A DNA stretch of 64,000 nt from Flavobacterium resistens (GCF_900182645.1 NZ_FXTA01000002.1:1-64000); one strand, 5' to 3'; counted from the first letter of the stretch, positions 18,556 to 27,613 are shown. Translations and numbers: made by a program. The notes: a model not told the origin generated them from the letters alone.

Positions 18556-20040
18556 TTATTTTATCAGGGTTATTGATCCTTTTCTTTCACCTGTCCCGGA
18601 TTGAATGACATAGTAATATACTGGATTTACATTTTTAATATCAATTGATCCAGACGGGGGCCAATCGCCTTGATAGTTGACAACATCAAGAACCATGTCT
18701 CCGTTTGAACTAATTATTTTAACACTAGTTTCTGGGTTTTTATATTCACTCGGAATATCCCATACATCATACGGATAACTGCTCAAGCTTATAATATTTG
18801 CAATCTTTTCTACAGAAGTAACCGGGTTACCATCGTAGCTAACTGTAAAAGGCAATTCTTGTTCAACAACACATCCTGCTGCCTGACTTACTTTTACTTT
18901 GTAATTTCCACGTGCAGACACCACATAAGTGTTGGTATTAGCGCCTGAAATCACATTATTTCCAAGAAACCATTGGAAAGTTGGATTAACCGCATTTGTA
19001 GTCACAGTAACGCTTAAAGTTTCGTTTGGAGCAATAACGTTTGTTGCTGGGACATTTAATGAGGCATTAAAGTTGTTTCCTTTTAAATCGATTGTTCCTG
19101 TTGCTTTACATCCTCCAAAATCAACGTCGACAGTATAAACTGCAGCTTCATTTGTAGTATAACTACGATTTGTAGCTCCAGTAATTACTGAACCATTTTT
19201 TTTCCAAACATAACTATTTCCTGAAGTCGCCGTTAAAACTGTTCCTGATCCGCTAGAGCAAAATGGATTACCTAAACTTGAGGAGATTGTTACTGAAGAA
19301 CCAGATCCTGAAGTGGTAACTGTAACACGATTTGAACTTAAATTATCTTCTGAACATAATCCATAATCTAATTTTGCATAATAAGTTCCAATTGAATTTA
19401 CTAGTAACGTTGTACCACTTTGTCCAGTAATTAATACATCATCTTTATACCATTTGTACTTTAGATTTGGATAATTTGCTGGAGACGAAGGAACGTCATT
19501 TGGTGTCGGATTATAAACAGAAAGCGAAATACTTCCTCCAGAGCAAATTGTCGCAGTAGGTGATTTTTCATTGATATAAAATGAGCTCACATACGTACTA
19601 TAATATGCTGGAAAAGAGGTATTATTTGCAAGATTTTTAAATCTCAAACTATAGGTTGGGGTTGTTGTATTACTTTTTACACGCAAGCTGTAAATATCAG
19701 ATCCTTTTAAATTAGTTGGAACAGCAAATCGAATAGTTTGCTGCTTTAACGTAGGATCGTCTGTAAATGAGATTTTTGTCGTAGCTGTAGGGGTTGTAAA
19801 ATTCCCAGCATCATCTGAAAGTTCTACTTCAAAAGTAGTTCCGGCTGGAAAATCTACATAACTAAAAGTAGCCGCATATTGATTGAAAGGCGCGCCATCA
19901 ATGATAAGCCCAGCACAAATTCTATCAAAATTTAATTGCTGGGGCACTATCGTTTGGGCATACGTATTCGTTTTAGTACAAAACAAAATACTAAAAAATG
20001 CAATAAATCGGATTACAGATAGCGTAGTTTTCTGAATCAT
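18556..20040 (-). CDS. sprC: SprC-like secreted gliding-motility protein (494 aa)
   Basis: The signal peptide ends near TNTYAQT. The body contains several Ig-like or PKD-like beta-sandwich modules with paired cysteines (CSGGSISLSV, CSSGSGTVLTA, GGCKATGT, AAGCVVEQELPF). The C-terminus (PVYYYVIQSGTGERKGSITLIK region) resembles the gliding motility-associated C-terminal domain used as a type IX secretion signal. The start overlaps the stop of the preceding gene as ATGA, and the stop is 1 base before sprD, so translation is probably coupled. In F. johnsoniae SprC is needed for normal SprB-dependent motility. Assignment is by synteny and architecture. Confidence 0.78.
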   Translation of the reverse strand: MIQKTTLSVIRFIAFFSILFCTKTNTYAQTIVPQQLNFDRICAGLIIDGAPFNQYAATFSYVDFPAGTTFEVELSDDAGNFTTPTATTKISFTDDPTLKQQTIRFAVPTNLKGSDIYSLRVKSNTTTPTYSLRFKNLANNTSFPAYYSTYVSSFYINEKSPTATICSGGSISLSVYNPTPNDVPSSPANYPNLKYKWYKDDVLITGQSGTTLLVNSIGTYYAKLDYGLCSEDNLSSNRVTVTTSGSGSSVTISSSLGNPFCSSGSGTVLTATSGNSYVWKKNGSVITGATNRSYTTNEAAVYTVDVDFGGCKATGTIDLKGNNFNASLNVPATNVIAPNETLSVTVTTNAVNPTFQWFLGNNVISGANTNTYVVSARGNYKVKVSQAAGCVVEQELPFTVSYDGNPVTSVEKIANIISLSSYPYDVWDIPSEYKNPETSVKIISSNGDMVLDVVNYQGDWPPSGSIDIKNVNPVYYYVIQSGTGERKGSITLIK

Positions 20041-20450
20041 ATAGTTCTAGTTCTTGCTAAGTCTATATTTTCAAAAAACAAAATATCTATGAATGTTTCA
20101 GAAAAATCATATTTATAGTTCTCAATAATGTCCTTCGCAAGAACAGAATAAGAAGCTGTAATTGATGCGTTTTCCTGGCATTCTGAAGTTTTCTGATTAT
20201 TACAATCAGTAGCTATAGCAAAGCTATCCTTGGGGATGGACAGCTCTACTGCTAACTGATTAGAATTATCTAATTTGCTGATCACTGATGTACCAGCTAT
20301 TACTGTTTTTTGGTTGTTGTTACACGCCGCTACGATGCATTTTGAGTCATTAGAAACAATGTTTCCTGACTTGCATTGTGCATTTATTGCTACTGCAGGC
20401 GAAACCAAAAATATAATATAAATAAAATATTTTTTTATAGATGGGGCCAT
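20037..20450 (-). CDS. Small secreted Cys-containing protein, first gene of the spr operon (137 aa)
   Basis: I do not recognise a named family. The N-terminus is a good signal peptide (KKYFIYIIFLVSPAVAINAQC). The mature part has five cysteines (QCKSG, SKCIVAAC, TDCNNQ, SECQEN) that could form disulfides, and it ends with TRTI. It overlaps the sprC start by 4 bases (ATGA), so it is almost certainly cotranslated with sprC. Its position suggests a role in SprB export, surface anchoring or folding, but nothing in the sequence proves it. Confidence 0.7.
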   Translation of the reverse strand: MAPSIKKYFIYIIFLVSPAVAINAQCKSGNIVSNDSKCIVAACNNNQKTVIAGTSVISKLDNSNQLAVELSIPKDSFAIATDCNNQKTSECQENASITASYSVLAKDIIENYKYDFSETFIDILFFENIDLARTRTI

Positions 20451-20548
20451 TATGTTCTGATCTTTATTTGGTCACGAGACTGACATAAATTGTGTCTGGG
20501 GACTTAATTAATAAAATTTACGCTCTTGAAATAAAAATCGAAACTTAT

Positions 20549-21838
20549 CTATTTTCCGCTAGATGCTGTAATTTTTCCTAATTGCAATCTGAAATCTGGT
20601 TTCTTAGCATTGTAAATATCAATGAAAGTTTCTTTGTTATCACTTTGTGACATCACGTTAAAGAACACAGGGTTTCCATACCAGCCCTCTAAATCTTCAT
20701 TGTTAGAATTGTACTCTGTAAAGATGTTTCCACTACATAGGTTAAGGTACATTTCTTCAATTTTGATTTTTTTAAGGTTGGCATCATTAATCTCAGTTTT
20801 GCTGTCCAATAGAACGGCCGGGTTAAATCCAGAGATTACACTACGCTTCATTTCAAGAGAAGCAGTTTCAGCAACATAAACTGCCTCTTTTACTAAACCT
20901 GCCTGAATATCAGCTTTAATGTTATCACTATCATTTAACATTGTAATATTTGTTGCAACAACAAGTGTTTGTTTTTTAGTAAAATCTGTTTCGCTTTTCT
21001 TTTCGAAAGTTTTTACCTCCATACAACGAGATCCGTCTTTGTTACTTGATAAGTAAGATGATCTAACTGCCAATGAGTTAAATAAACGGCATTGAACACC
21101 TTGAGTAAATTTATAATCGTCGTTGATTGATTTATAAGAAACTAGTTTAGTAGCATTTAAATCTCCTCCAAAGAAAGCAAATGAATCACCTCCAGAGTAG
21201 CTTACCATTACATTTTCTAGTATCGTTTTAGCACCAACACCAGCAACAGTTAAACCATTGAAAGTATCTGCACCTTTAACTTTTTTTCCAGCAAATTCGA
21301 TTCTAACAAATCTCAAGATACCTGAATTTCCGTTTACGTTGTCACCACCATAAGAAGTAAGCGTAGGATCAAGATCTAAGTTGTAAGAACCAACACCTCC
21401 AAATTTGTTGATTGGAGCATCGCCAAGAAGTACAACTCCACCCCAGTCTCCAGCTTTTTTCTGGCTGCGGTTTGAAGTAAATACGATTGGATCAGTCTCT
21501 AAACCATCTGCAACAAGTTGTGCACCTTTTGTAACTACCAATGTTCCTTTAGTTTCGAAATCACCAATAATTAAAGTTCCTGGCTCGATTGTTAATACTG
21601 CATTGTTTGTAACATAAACGTTGCCTTGCAAAACATAAACATTCCTTTTCAGCAATTTAGTGTTAACAGAAATATTTCCTGCTAAAATTTGGTTTGCTTC
21701 TCCATACTCTACTTTGTTAGGCTTAAATTCGGTCCAGTTATTTAACCAATTGTTGTAGCCCATAATTCCTTTCTCTTGCTGAGCACTCATACTAGTAACT
21801 GTCAAAAGAACGCAGATCATTTGAGTAATTTTTTTCAT
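20549..21838 (-). CDS. Secreted beta-helix-like protein of unknown function (429 aa)
   Basis: It starts with a signal peptide (MKKITQMICVLLTVTSMSAQ). Residues about 60-260 contain short beta-rich repeats typical of a parallel beta-helix (VYVTNNAVLTIEPGTLIIGD, GTLVVTKGAQLVADG, GDWGGVVLLGDAPIN, GILRFVRIEFAG). Proteins of this style are common surface or secreted proteins in Bacteroidota. No catalytic signature is evident and no C-terminal sorting domain is clear. It lies 98 bases upstream of the spr operon on the same strand and may be cotranscribed with it. Confidence 0.75.
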   Translation of the reverse strand: MKKITQMICVLLTVTSMSAQQEKGIMGYNNWLNNWTEFKPNKVEYGEANQILAGNISVNTKLLKRNVYVLQGNVYVTNNAVLTIEPGTLIIGDFETKGTLVVTKGAQLVADGLETDPIVFTSNRSQKKAGDWGGVVLLGDAPINKFGGVGSYNLDLDPTLTSYGGDNVNGNSGILRFVRIEFAGKKVKGADTFNGLTVAGVGAKTILENVMVSYSGGDSFAFFGGDLNATKLVSYKSINDDYKFTQGVQCRLFNSLAVRSSYLSSNKDGSRCMEVKTFEKKSETDFTKKQTLVVATNITMLNDSDNIKADIQAGLVKEAVYVAETASLEMKRSVISGFNPAVLLDSKTEINDANLKKIKIEEMYLNLCSGNIFTEYNSNNEDLEGWYGNPVFFNVMSQSDNKETFIDIYNAKKPDFRLQLGKITASSGK

Positions 21839-21889
21839 GATAAGGGGGTATTAGGGTTAATAATAAATTTGGGTATGCGTAAATGAAAA

Positions 21890-21942
21890 AACTCATCTCG
21901 ATTTTTCCGAAATAATCAGAACACATCGAGAACGAGTTATTT
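21890..21942 (-). terminator. Probable terminator between two secreted-protein genes
   Basis: An interrupted stem (ACTC..CTCGAT pairing with ATCGAG..GAGT) is followed on the minus strand by a run of T. It would end transcription from the 150-aa gene before the beta-helix gene. Confidence 0.5.
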
Positions 21943-22026
21943 TTTATCGCTCTTTTAAAATGTTTTTCGAAAATCTAAATCATCTACGTAAACAAGTCAA
22001 AAAAGGTTTTAAAAATATTTTATTAA

Positions 22027-22479
22027 TTACATTTCGTTCAAATCGTTGAACTCGTGTAATGATTTCAATGTGCTTTCGTAAAATAAAATTGCCGCGATCA
22101 AGTTTCCTTTATCTGAATAAGGCATCATTTTTCTTTGGAAGTCTACCGTAGTATCCAGGAAAGTTGTAGTACCAACCGCTTGGTTGTCTAATACTTTTTT
22201 GTGTTCACTATCGTCCGGAATACCTAAGTCGGCCATAGTAACACCTGGTTTAGTAACCAAAGCAATGTAAGGGAGAGTTTTCACTAAAACTTTAATACGC
22301 TCAATGTATAATTCCAAAAGTTCTCCTTTTTGCATACCACTCAATTCTTTTTGATCATGGTATTTTCTGATAAGAGCTGTTGTACTAATGATACTTCTTG
22401 GAGCATTTTTTGCCTGCGCTGAAACAGCTGCAGTTGTCAAGAAAAAAAGTGTACTTAATAAAATAATTTTCCCTTTCAT
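22027..22479 (-). CDS. Secreted protein of unknown function (150 aa)
   Basis: A signal peptide (MKGKIILLSTLFFLTTAAVSAQ) is followed by a mostly helical domain with motifs RKYHDQKELSGMQKGELLELY and LVTKPGVTMADLGIPDDSEHKK. It lacks cysteines and any motif I can tie to a function. It looks like a small periplasmic protein. It has its own likely promoter and a terminator downstream, so it may be monocistronic. Confidence 0.75.
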   Translation of the reverse strand: MKGKIILLSTLFFLTTAAVSAQAKNAPRSIISTTALIRKYHDQKELSGMQKGELLELYIERIKVLVKTLPYIALVTKPGVTMADLGIPDDSEHKKVLDNQAVGTTTFLDTTVDFQRKMMPYSDKGNLIAAILFYESTLKSLHEFNDLNEM

Positions 22480-22882
22480 AGATTCTATTTATAAATGGTT
22501 GTTGATGCAAACAAAAATATATAATTTAACTTAAATTGCAACTTTATTGATTTCTTTTTTCAAAAAAAATCCTTAAAAAAAACTTAAAAAACAGTCGTAT
22601 GTCGAGAAAATCTGCGTTTTAACGAGGGTTTTGTTAAATTTGTTAAAACCAAAACCGTAAGACATTACCTATAAAAAAGTGGTTGATTTTAACATTAAAT
22701 AGCTAAAATTTCCTTACGTTTATCGTTTTTGGCAAAAAAATATTAACAAAAAAGTCTTCATATCTACTCGCGTGAAGTAATTTATTAACAAAATTAAGCT
22801 TATACATTACCCTTTTTTTTCAAAAAAAATTTCTCAAATTTTTCAATTTTAAGACAACCCATAATCTTTTAATCTAAAGTTT
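22480..22882. other. AT-rich divergent intergenic region
   Basis: Beyond the two outward-facing promoters I see only poly-A and poly-T tracts here. There is no convincing gene, RNA or repeat. Confidence 0.6.
22512..22541 (-). promoter_or_regulatory. Promoter of the 150-aa secreted protein gene
   Basis: On the minus strand a TTG (22539-22541) is followed after 19 bases by TATTTTTG (22512-22519), matching the Bacteroidota -33/-7 pattern with slightly long spacing. It sits about 33 bases before the ATG. Confidence 0.5.
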
Positions 22883-22910
22883 TTGACTCCACCATTTTCT
22901 TCTATCTTTG
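22883..22910 (+). promoter_or_regulatory. Consensus promoter of holB with almost no leader
   Basis: TTG (22883-22885), 17 bases, then TATCTTTG (22903-22910) fits the Bacteroidota consensus exactly. The ATG begins only 5 bases after the -7 element, so the transcript should start at or within a few bases of the start codon. Confidence 0.8.
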
Positions 22911-22914
22911 CTTC

Positions 22915-24063
22915 ATGCAATTTTCTCAAATTTTAGGTCAGGATTATATCAAAAGTCACTTGATAAAAAGTGCATCTTCAGGACGAATTCCGCATGCACA
23001 ATTATTTATTGGGCCCGAAGGAAGTGGCACATTATCAACTGCTATAGCCTATGCGCAATACATTTTGTGCAACAATACAGGCAATGAAAATGAAAACGGA
23101 AACGAGTCCTGTAATTTAAAATTTCAAAACATCTCGCATCCAGATTTGCATTTTATTTACCCAACTGTTACCACCGAAGATGTCAAAACCAAACCGAAAA
23201 GTTTAGACTTTATTCAGGATTGGAGAACTTTTATTCAGGAAATGCCTTACGGAGGATTATTTGACTGGTATAAAATCCTCGGCGTTCAAAACAAACAAGG
23301 AGAAATCAGGGTTGAAGATGCTCAGGAAGTTTTAAAATCGCTTTCGCTGAAATCCTACGAAGGCGGCTATAAAATCATGATTATCTGGATGGCCGATAAA
23401 ATGAATATCGCAGCATCCAACAAACTTTTGAAACTTCTTGAAGAACCTTCAGATAAAACCATTTTTATTCTGATTTCTGAAAATGAAGAAGATATTATTC
23501 AAACCATTCGCTCTCGTTGTCAGGTAATTCACTTTAATGGTCTTCCGGAAAAAGTAATCGCCGATGCTTTAGTTTCCCGAGAAAATATCGATCAAAATTT
23601 AGCTAAAAAAATTGCGCATCAGGCTCAGGGAAATTTTAATAAAGCGATGCATTTATTGAAAGAAGATGATTCTGAATATCCATTCGAACAATGGTTTGTA
23701 AATTGGGTTCGTGCCGCATTTCGAGCCAAAGGAAATGCTGCAGCAATTCAGGATTTGATTTCCTGGAGTGAAGAAATTGCTGGACTTGGACGCGAAAGCC
23801 AAAAAAAATTCATTCAGTTTTGTATCGAAATGTTTCGTCAGGCACTAATGCTTAATTATCAAGCGCCAAGTTTGGTTTACATTGAACCGAAAGTGGACAA
23901 ATTCAAACTCGAAAATTTTGCACCTTTTGTCAACGGAAATAATATTCATGAAATTTTCAAAGAACTTTCAGATGCGATGTATCACATTGAAAGAAACGGA
24001 AATGCAAAAATAATTTTAACCGATTTATCAATCAAACTTACTCGTTTAATTCATAAAAAATAG
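22915..24063 (+). CDS. holB: DNA polymerase III delta' subunit, clamp loader (382 aa)
   Basis: The N-terminus (FSQILGQDYIKSHLIKSASSGRIPHAQLFIGPEGSG) is typical of the clamp-loader AAA+ fold. The P-loop is degenerate: GPEGSGTLS lacks the catalytic lysine, as expected for delta', which does not need ATP. The Cys cluster that binds zinc in other family members is also reduced (CNNTGN...ESCNLK). The DEELL-equivalent MADKMN, SRCQ (arginine finger, IRSRCQ) and helical C-terminal domain are present. It loads the beta clamp as part of the replicative holoenzyme and heads a plus-strand run with DoxX 7 bases downstream. Confidence 0.93.
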   Translation: MQFSQILGQDYIKSHLIKSASSGRIPHAQLFIGPEGSGTLSTAIAYAQYILCNNTGNENENGNESCNLKFQNISHPDLHFIYPTVTTEDVKTKPKSLDFIQDWRTFIQEMPYGGLFDWYKILGVQNKQGEIRVEDAQEVLKSLSLKSYEGGYKIMIIWMADKMNIAASNKLLKLLEEPSDKTIFILISENEEDIIQTIRSRCQVIHFNGLPEKVIADALVSRENIDQNLAKKIAHQAQGNFNKAMHLLKEDDSEYPFEQWFVNWVRAAFRAKGNAAAIQDLISWSEEIAGLGRESQKKFIQFCIEMFRQALMLNYQAPSLVYIEPKVDKFKLENFAPFVNGNNIHEIFKELSDAMYHIERNGNAKIILTDLSIKLTRLIHKK

Positions 24064-24070
24064 TTTCAAA

Positions 24071-24454
24071 ATGAATAATCCTGCCTCTATCTTACTTCTG
24101 GCTTTTTTAGCTTTAACATTCTTACAATCAGGATATGAAAAAATATTTTATTGGAAAGATAATGTTGAATGGCTAAAAGGTCATTTTGCCAACACGCCGT
24201 TAAAAAATCAAGTGCCGCTTGCATTATTGCATCTTTTAATTTTAGAATTAATTTCTGGAATTTTATCTGTTGTTGGAGCAATTCAGCTCTTATTAAACAG
24301 TGGCAGAGAATTTGGTTTTTATGGTGCAATTTTTTCTTGCATCAGTTTACTAATGATGCTTTTCGGACAAAGATTAGCAAAAGATTACGATGGCGCGAGA
24401 ACCATAGTAATCTATTTTATCCCAGCTGTAATGGCGGTTTACTGGCTGAATTAA
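24071..24454 (+). CDS. DoxX-like four-helix membrane protein (127 aa)
   Basis: It has four predicted transmembrane segments: residues near 3-22, 42-66, 78-100 and 108-127. The first helix carries the family-like LTFLQSGYEKIFYWKDN. DoxX-family proteins are small inner-membrane proteins linked to redox or respiratory functions, but the specific role here is unknown. It begins 7 bases after holB, so the two are probably cotranscribed. Confidence 0.75.
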   Translation: MNNPASILLLAFLALTFLQSGYEKIFYWKDNVEWLKGHFANTPLKNQVPLALLHLLILELISGILSVVGAIQLLLNSGREFGFYGAIFSCISLLMMLFGQRLAKDYDGARTIVIYFIPAVMAVYWLN

Positions 24455-24488
24455 TCAGCTTTTTATTTATAATTTTTACAATAAAAAA

Positions 24489-25001
24489 ATGAATCCAAAA
24501 CACCCTTCAGAATCCATAACTATTTTAACAGATTTAGTTTTACCGAGCGAAACAAATCCTTTAAACAATCTTTTTGGCGGCGAATTATTAGCCCGAATGG
24601 ACCGTGCAGCAAGTATTGCCGCGCGCAGACATTCTCGCCGAATTGTAGTTACGGCTTCTGTAAATCACGTAGCATTCAACAGAGCAATTTCACTAGGAAG
24701 TGTTGTTACTGTTGAAGCAAAAGTTTCAAGATCTTTCAAAAGTTCAATGGAAGTTTACATTGACGTTTGGGTAGAAGACCGCGAATCTGGAAGCAGAACA
24801 AAAGCCAATGAAGCAATTTACACTTTTGTTGCTGTTGATGACACCGGAAGACCTGTTGAAGTTCCTGCAATTGTTCCGGAAACCGAACTTGAAATTCAAC
24901 GTTTTGATGCTGCTTTACGCCGTAAACAGTTGAGTTTAGTGCTTGCAGGTAAAATGAAACCTTCTGATGCGACAGAATTAAAGGCATTATTTATAGAGTA
25001 A
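24489..25001 (+). CDS. Acyl-CoA thioesterase, hotdog fold, YciA/ACOT type (170 aa)
   Basis: The sequence matches the BFIT/YciA acyl-CoA thioesterase group: LPSETNPLNNLFGGELLARMDRAASIAARRHSRR contains the catalytic N/GG...D region, followed by VTASVNHVAFNRAISLGSVVTVEAKV and SSMEVYIDVWVEDRESG. These enzymes cleave acyl-CoA to free acid and CoA in the cytoplasm, usually as hexamers. Its length is normal for a single-hotdog member. It follows DoxX by 34 bases in the same direction. Confidence 0.9.
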   Translation: MNPKHPSESITILTDLVLPSETNPLNNLFGGELLARMDRAASIAARRHSRRIVVTASVNHVAFNRAISLGSVVTVEAKVSRSFKSSMEVYIDVWVEDRESGSRTKANEAIYTFVAVDDTGRPVEVPAIVPETELEIQRFDAALRRKQLSLVLAGKMKPSDATELKALFIE

Positions 25002-25162
25002 AATTGTAGCAATTTGTAACAATTTGTGACAACCAAACTCCAAAAAAAAGAAGTAATTTTGCAATTTACAAGTTAGGTAAATAACAATACGAAAGTTATT
25101 TCTTACTTTTAATTTGTGTTTTAAATGCAAAAAAAATAACAATTAAGATAATTTAAAAAGAT

Positions 25163-26170
25163 ATGAGTTCAGACAAAGAAGCCAAATTAAAAGCGTTACA
25201 ATTAACACTTGATAAACTTGACAAAACTTACGGAAAAGGAACCGTAATGAAAATGGGCGACAGAGCCATTGTGGAAGTAGAAACGATTTCTTCTGGCTCA
25301 CTTGGAGTTGATTTAGCTCTTGGGGTAAATGGATACCCAAAAGGAAGAATCATTGAAATTTACGGACCGGAATCATCTGGTAAGACCACATTAACTTTAC
25401 ATGCAATTGCCGAAGCTCAAAAAGCTGGAGGAATTGCTGCTTTTATAGATGCTGAACATGCTTTTGATAGAAATTATGCTGAGAAATTAGGCGTTGATAT
25501 CGAAAATTTAATCATTTCTCAACCAGACAATGGGGAGCAAGCTTTAGAAATTGCTGAAAACCTAATTCGTTCTGGAGCTATAGACATTGTTGTAATTGAC
25601 TCTGTTGCTGCTTTGACTCCAAAAAGTGAAATTGAAGGTGAAATGGGAGATTCAAAAATGGGTCTTCACGCACGTTTGATGTCACAGGCTTTAAGAAAAT
25701 TAACGGGAACAATTAGCAAAACAAATTGTACTGTTTTCTTTATCAACCAGCTGAGAGAGAAAATCGGTGTAATGTTTGGAAATCCTGAAACTACAACTGG
25801 TGGTAACGCATTAAAATTCTATGCTTCTGTACGTTTAGATATTCGTCGTTCTTCTCAAATTAAAGATGGTGAGAATGTTATCGGAAACAGAACTAAAGTT
25901 AAAATTGTTAAAAACAAAGTTGCTCCGCCATTTAAAACTGCCGAATTCGACATTATGTACGGAGAAGGAGTTTCAAAAACCGGAGAAATTCTTGATCTAG
26001 CTGTTGAATTTGATATCGTTAAAAAAGCGGGATCTTGGTTTAGCTATGGCGATACAAAATTAGGTCAGGGACGTGATGCTGTTAAATCTTTAATTAAAGA
26101 TAATCCGGAATTAGCTGATGAATTAGAAGCTAAAATCAAAGAACATATGAAAGAATTAGCAAACGCTTAA
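25163..26170 (+). CDS. recA: RecA recombinase (335 aa)
   Basis: The Walker A motif GPESSGKTT, Walker B region [28 protein letters not shown], loop L2 with [37 protein letters not shown] and the C-terminal domain are all intact at normal length. RecA forms filaments on single-stranded DNA for homologous recombination and repair and triggers LexA-type self-cleavage where present. The 161-base leader contains repeats of CAATTTGTNACAA near 25010-25032, but I see no recognisable SOS box. Two terminator-like hairpins follow. Confidence 0.97.
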   Translation: MSSDKEAKLKALQLTLDKLDKTYGKGTVMKMGDRAIVEVETISSGSLGVDLALGVNGYPKGRIIEIYGPESSGKTTLTLHAIAEAQKAGGIAAFIDAEHAFDRNYAEKLGVDIENLIISQPDNGEQALEIAENLIRSGAIDIVVIDSVAALTPKSEIEGEMGDSKMGLHARLMSQALRKLTGTISKTNCTVFFINQLREKIGVMFGNPETTTGGNALKFYASVRLDIRRSSQIKDGENVIGNRTKVKIVKNKVAPPFKTAEFDIMYGEGVSKTGEILDLAVEFDIVKKAGSWFSYGDTKLGQGRDAVKSLIKDNPELADELEAKIKEHMKELANA

Positions 26171-26208
26171 ACCTTTCAAAATCTGTAAATTGCAGGTTTT
26201 TATATTAT

Positions 26209-26242
26209 AACCCAACAAGACAAAATCTTGTTGGGTTTTTTA
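26209..26242 (+). terminator. recA terminator
   Basis: A 12-bp stem (AACCCAACAAGA and TCTTGTTGGGTT) with a 5-base loop runs into a T-tract. Confidence 0.9.
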
Positions 26243-26385
26243 TTTTAAAAAAAAATCAAAAATCAACGCAACCTTTTCAAAATTATATCATCTAGTAAAT
26301 AGATATAAAATTTTAATTGGCATCGCCATAAATGCCTTTTAAAAAATTTTAGAACGAATTTGGTTGATTTGTTTTTAATAAAAAT

Positions 26386-26416
26386 CCGTCGGTTTGTTTG
26401 GTACTGACGGGTTTTT
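26386..26416 (+). terminator. Terminator-like hairpin, orphan
   Basis: A stem of 8 bp with one wobble (CCGTCGGT / ACTGACGG) and a 9-base loop is followed by GTTTTT. No gene ends just before it, since recA already has its own terminator 150 bases upstream. Confidence 0.6.
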
Positions 26417-26543
26417 ATTCCTTTTACGAGAAAAAATTTCATATCTCACGCAACCTTTTTCATTTTTTGCTCTCTATTAAATTGTGACGTTAACTTGAGT
26501 TTTAACCAAACTCTTTATTATCAATCCTTAATGTTTTTAAATT

Positions 26544-26648
26544 ATGAAAGAGAAAATAGAAGTGTTGTACAATAAAAACCGAAGAAAAACCAAATTGAAG
26601 TTTAAAAAGGTATTGCGATTTATTTCTGAAAAAATAATTCACAGATAA
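26544..26648 (+). CDS. Possible 34-aa basic peptide
   Basis: An ATG frame of 34 residues, very rich in Lys, Arg and Ile (MKEKIEVLYNKNRRK at the start). It follows the second ACGCAACCTTTT copy by 84 bases. Composition alone is not strong evidence in AT-rich DNA, so this could be a gene remnant or chance. Confidence 0.2.
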   Translation: MKEKIEVLYNKNRRKTKLKFKKVLRFISEKIIHR

Positions 26649-26689
26649 GATTTTGAATATAAATAAGGGGTTATTTTAGTTCAAAAGAA

Positions 26690-26725
26690 AACCCGATAAT
26701 CCTGATGCTTAAAGATTATCGGGTT
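26690..26725 (-). terminator. plsC terminator overlapping its stop codon
   Basis: A 12-bp stem (AACCCGATAATC and GATTATCGGGTT) with a 12-base loop and a following T-rich run on the minus strand. The plsC stop codon lies at the loop/stem border. Confidence 0.85.
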
Positions 26726-27494
26726 CTGTTTTTAAAATCGTTTTTTTCGAAATTTTTTTCTGAAATTCAACTAATGCGTCAAATATCAATTGTCGGACTT
26801 GCTCTCTGAGTTCTTTTCGATGATCGCTTGTTACGCCTTTTGTTTCAACAAATGGAAGAATTTTTGCACGCATTTTTCCAGGACTTCCGCTTAAAAAAGT
26901 ATACGAGAAACGCTCTTTATTATCTGCAAAAACAATCGGCACAATTGGAATTTGATGCTCTATTGCTAGTCGAAAAGCGCCATCTTTAAATTCATCCAAC
27001 AAAATACTTTCATCATCTGGAACGCCCCCTTCTGGGAAAATGCAAATACTAAGTCCTTGATTTAGCCTGTTTTGAGCTCTTTTGAAAACCTCATTTTTAC
27101 TTTTTGAAGAATTTCTGTCCACAAGAATGCAAGTTCTTTTATAGAAAAACCCAAACAACGGGATTTTAACCAACTCTTTCTTTCCCACAAAAACAAAAGG
27201 ATTTTTAATAATCGCCAACATCAGCATAATATCCGTCATTGAAGTATGATTTGCGACAATCATATAGCTCGTATGTTTGATAAGCTTTTGCTCACGCTTT
27301 ACTTTGTAATAAAAACCCATCCCGAAAAGGATAAATTTAGCCCAAATGCGGGCCATTTTAAAAAAATAGGGGTAACCACGTTCTGATATGATAGAAATCA
27401 GCAAAAACGGCAACATAATCAATATCGGAATGGCCATTAAAACATAAAACCAAATGCGCCAAAGAATCCAAAAAGTAATTTTTAATATTTTCAT
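26709..27494 (-). CDS. plsC: 1-acyl-sn-glycerol-3-phosphate acyltransferase (261 aa)
   Basis: The acyltransferase motif I NHTSMTD (NHX4D) is present, with the glycerol-phosphate-binding motif FPEGGVPDDE and PIVPIVF downstream. An N-terminal hydrophobic segment (ILKITFWILWRIWFYVLMAIPILIML) anchors it in the inner membrane. The enzyme adds the second acyl chain to lysophosphatidic acid to make phosphatidic acid. The basic C-terminal tail (QKKISKKTILKTEPDN) is unremarkable. It is transcribed alone and away from trpS. Confidence 0.9.
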   Translation of the reverse strand: MKILKITFWILWRIWFYVLMAIPILIMLPFLLISIISERGYPYFFKMARIWAKFILFGMGFYYKVKREQKLIKHTSYMIVANHTSMTDIMLMLAIIKNPFVFVGKKELVKIPLFGFFYKRTCILVDRNSSKSKNEVFKRAQNRLNQGLSICIFPEGGVPDDESILLDEFKDGAFRLAIEHQIPIVPIVFADNKERFSYTFLSGSPGKMRAKILPFVETKGVTSDHRKELREQVRQLIFDALVEFQKKISKKTILKTEPDNL

Positions 27495-27613
27495 AACTTC
27501 AAAAGTAAGAAAACAGAAATGAATTTGGTTTTCCAGATCTTTAGAAATTTTGAATATTTCGTTTTTTCCGCTTCATAAATTTAAAAAACAGCTAAACCTT
27601 TGATAAACTTTGC

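Larger units (their letters stand above)
26243..26689. other. Intergenic region after recA with duplicated 12-mer and second hairpin
   Basis: The 12-mer ACGCAACCTTTT occurs twice (26266-26277 and 26448-26459). A terminator-like hairpin lies between them at 26386-26416 (CCGTCGGT pairing with ACTGACGG, then GTTTTT). A 34-codon ATG frame at 26544-26648 is the only coding candidate. A small RNA ending at the second hairpin is possible but I cannot show it. Confidence 0.5.

Noticed and set aside
24736..24987. Antisense frame opposite the acyl-CoA thioesterase
   Set aside because: The plus-strand gene is a clear family member; the antisense frame is Gln/Leu-rich and unsupported.
24991..25162. SOS operator upstream of recA
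   Set aside because: Only CAATTTGT-type repeats are seen; no known LexA-type palindrome could be identified.
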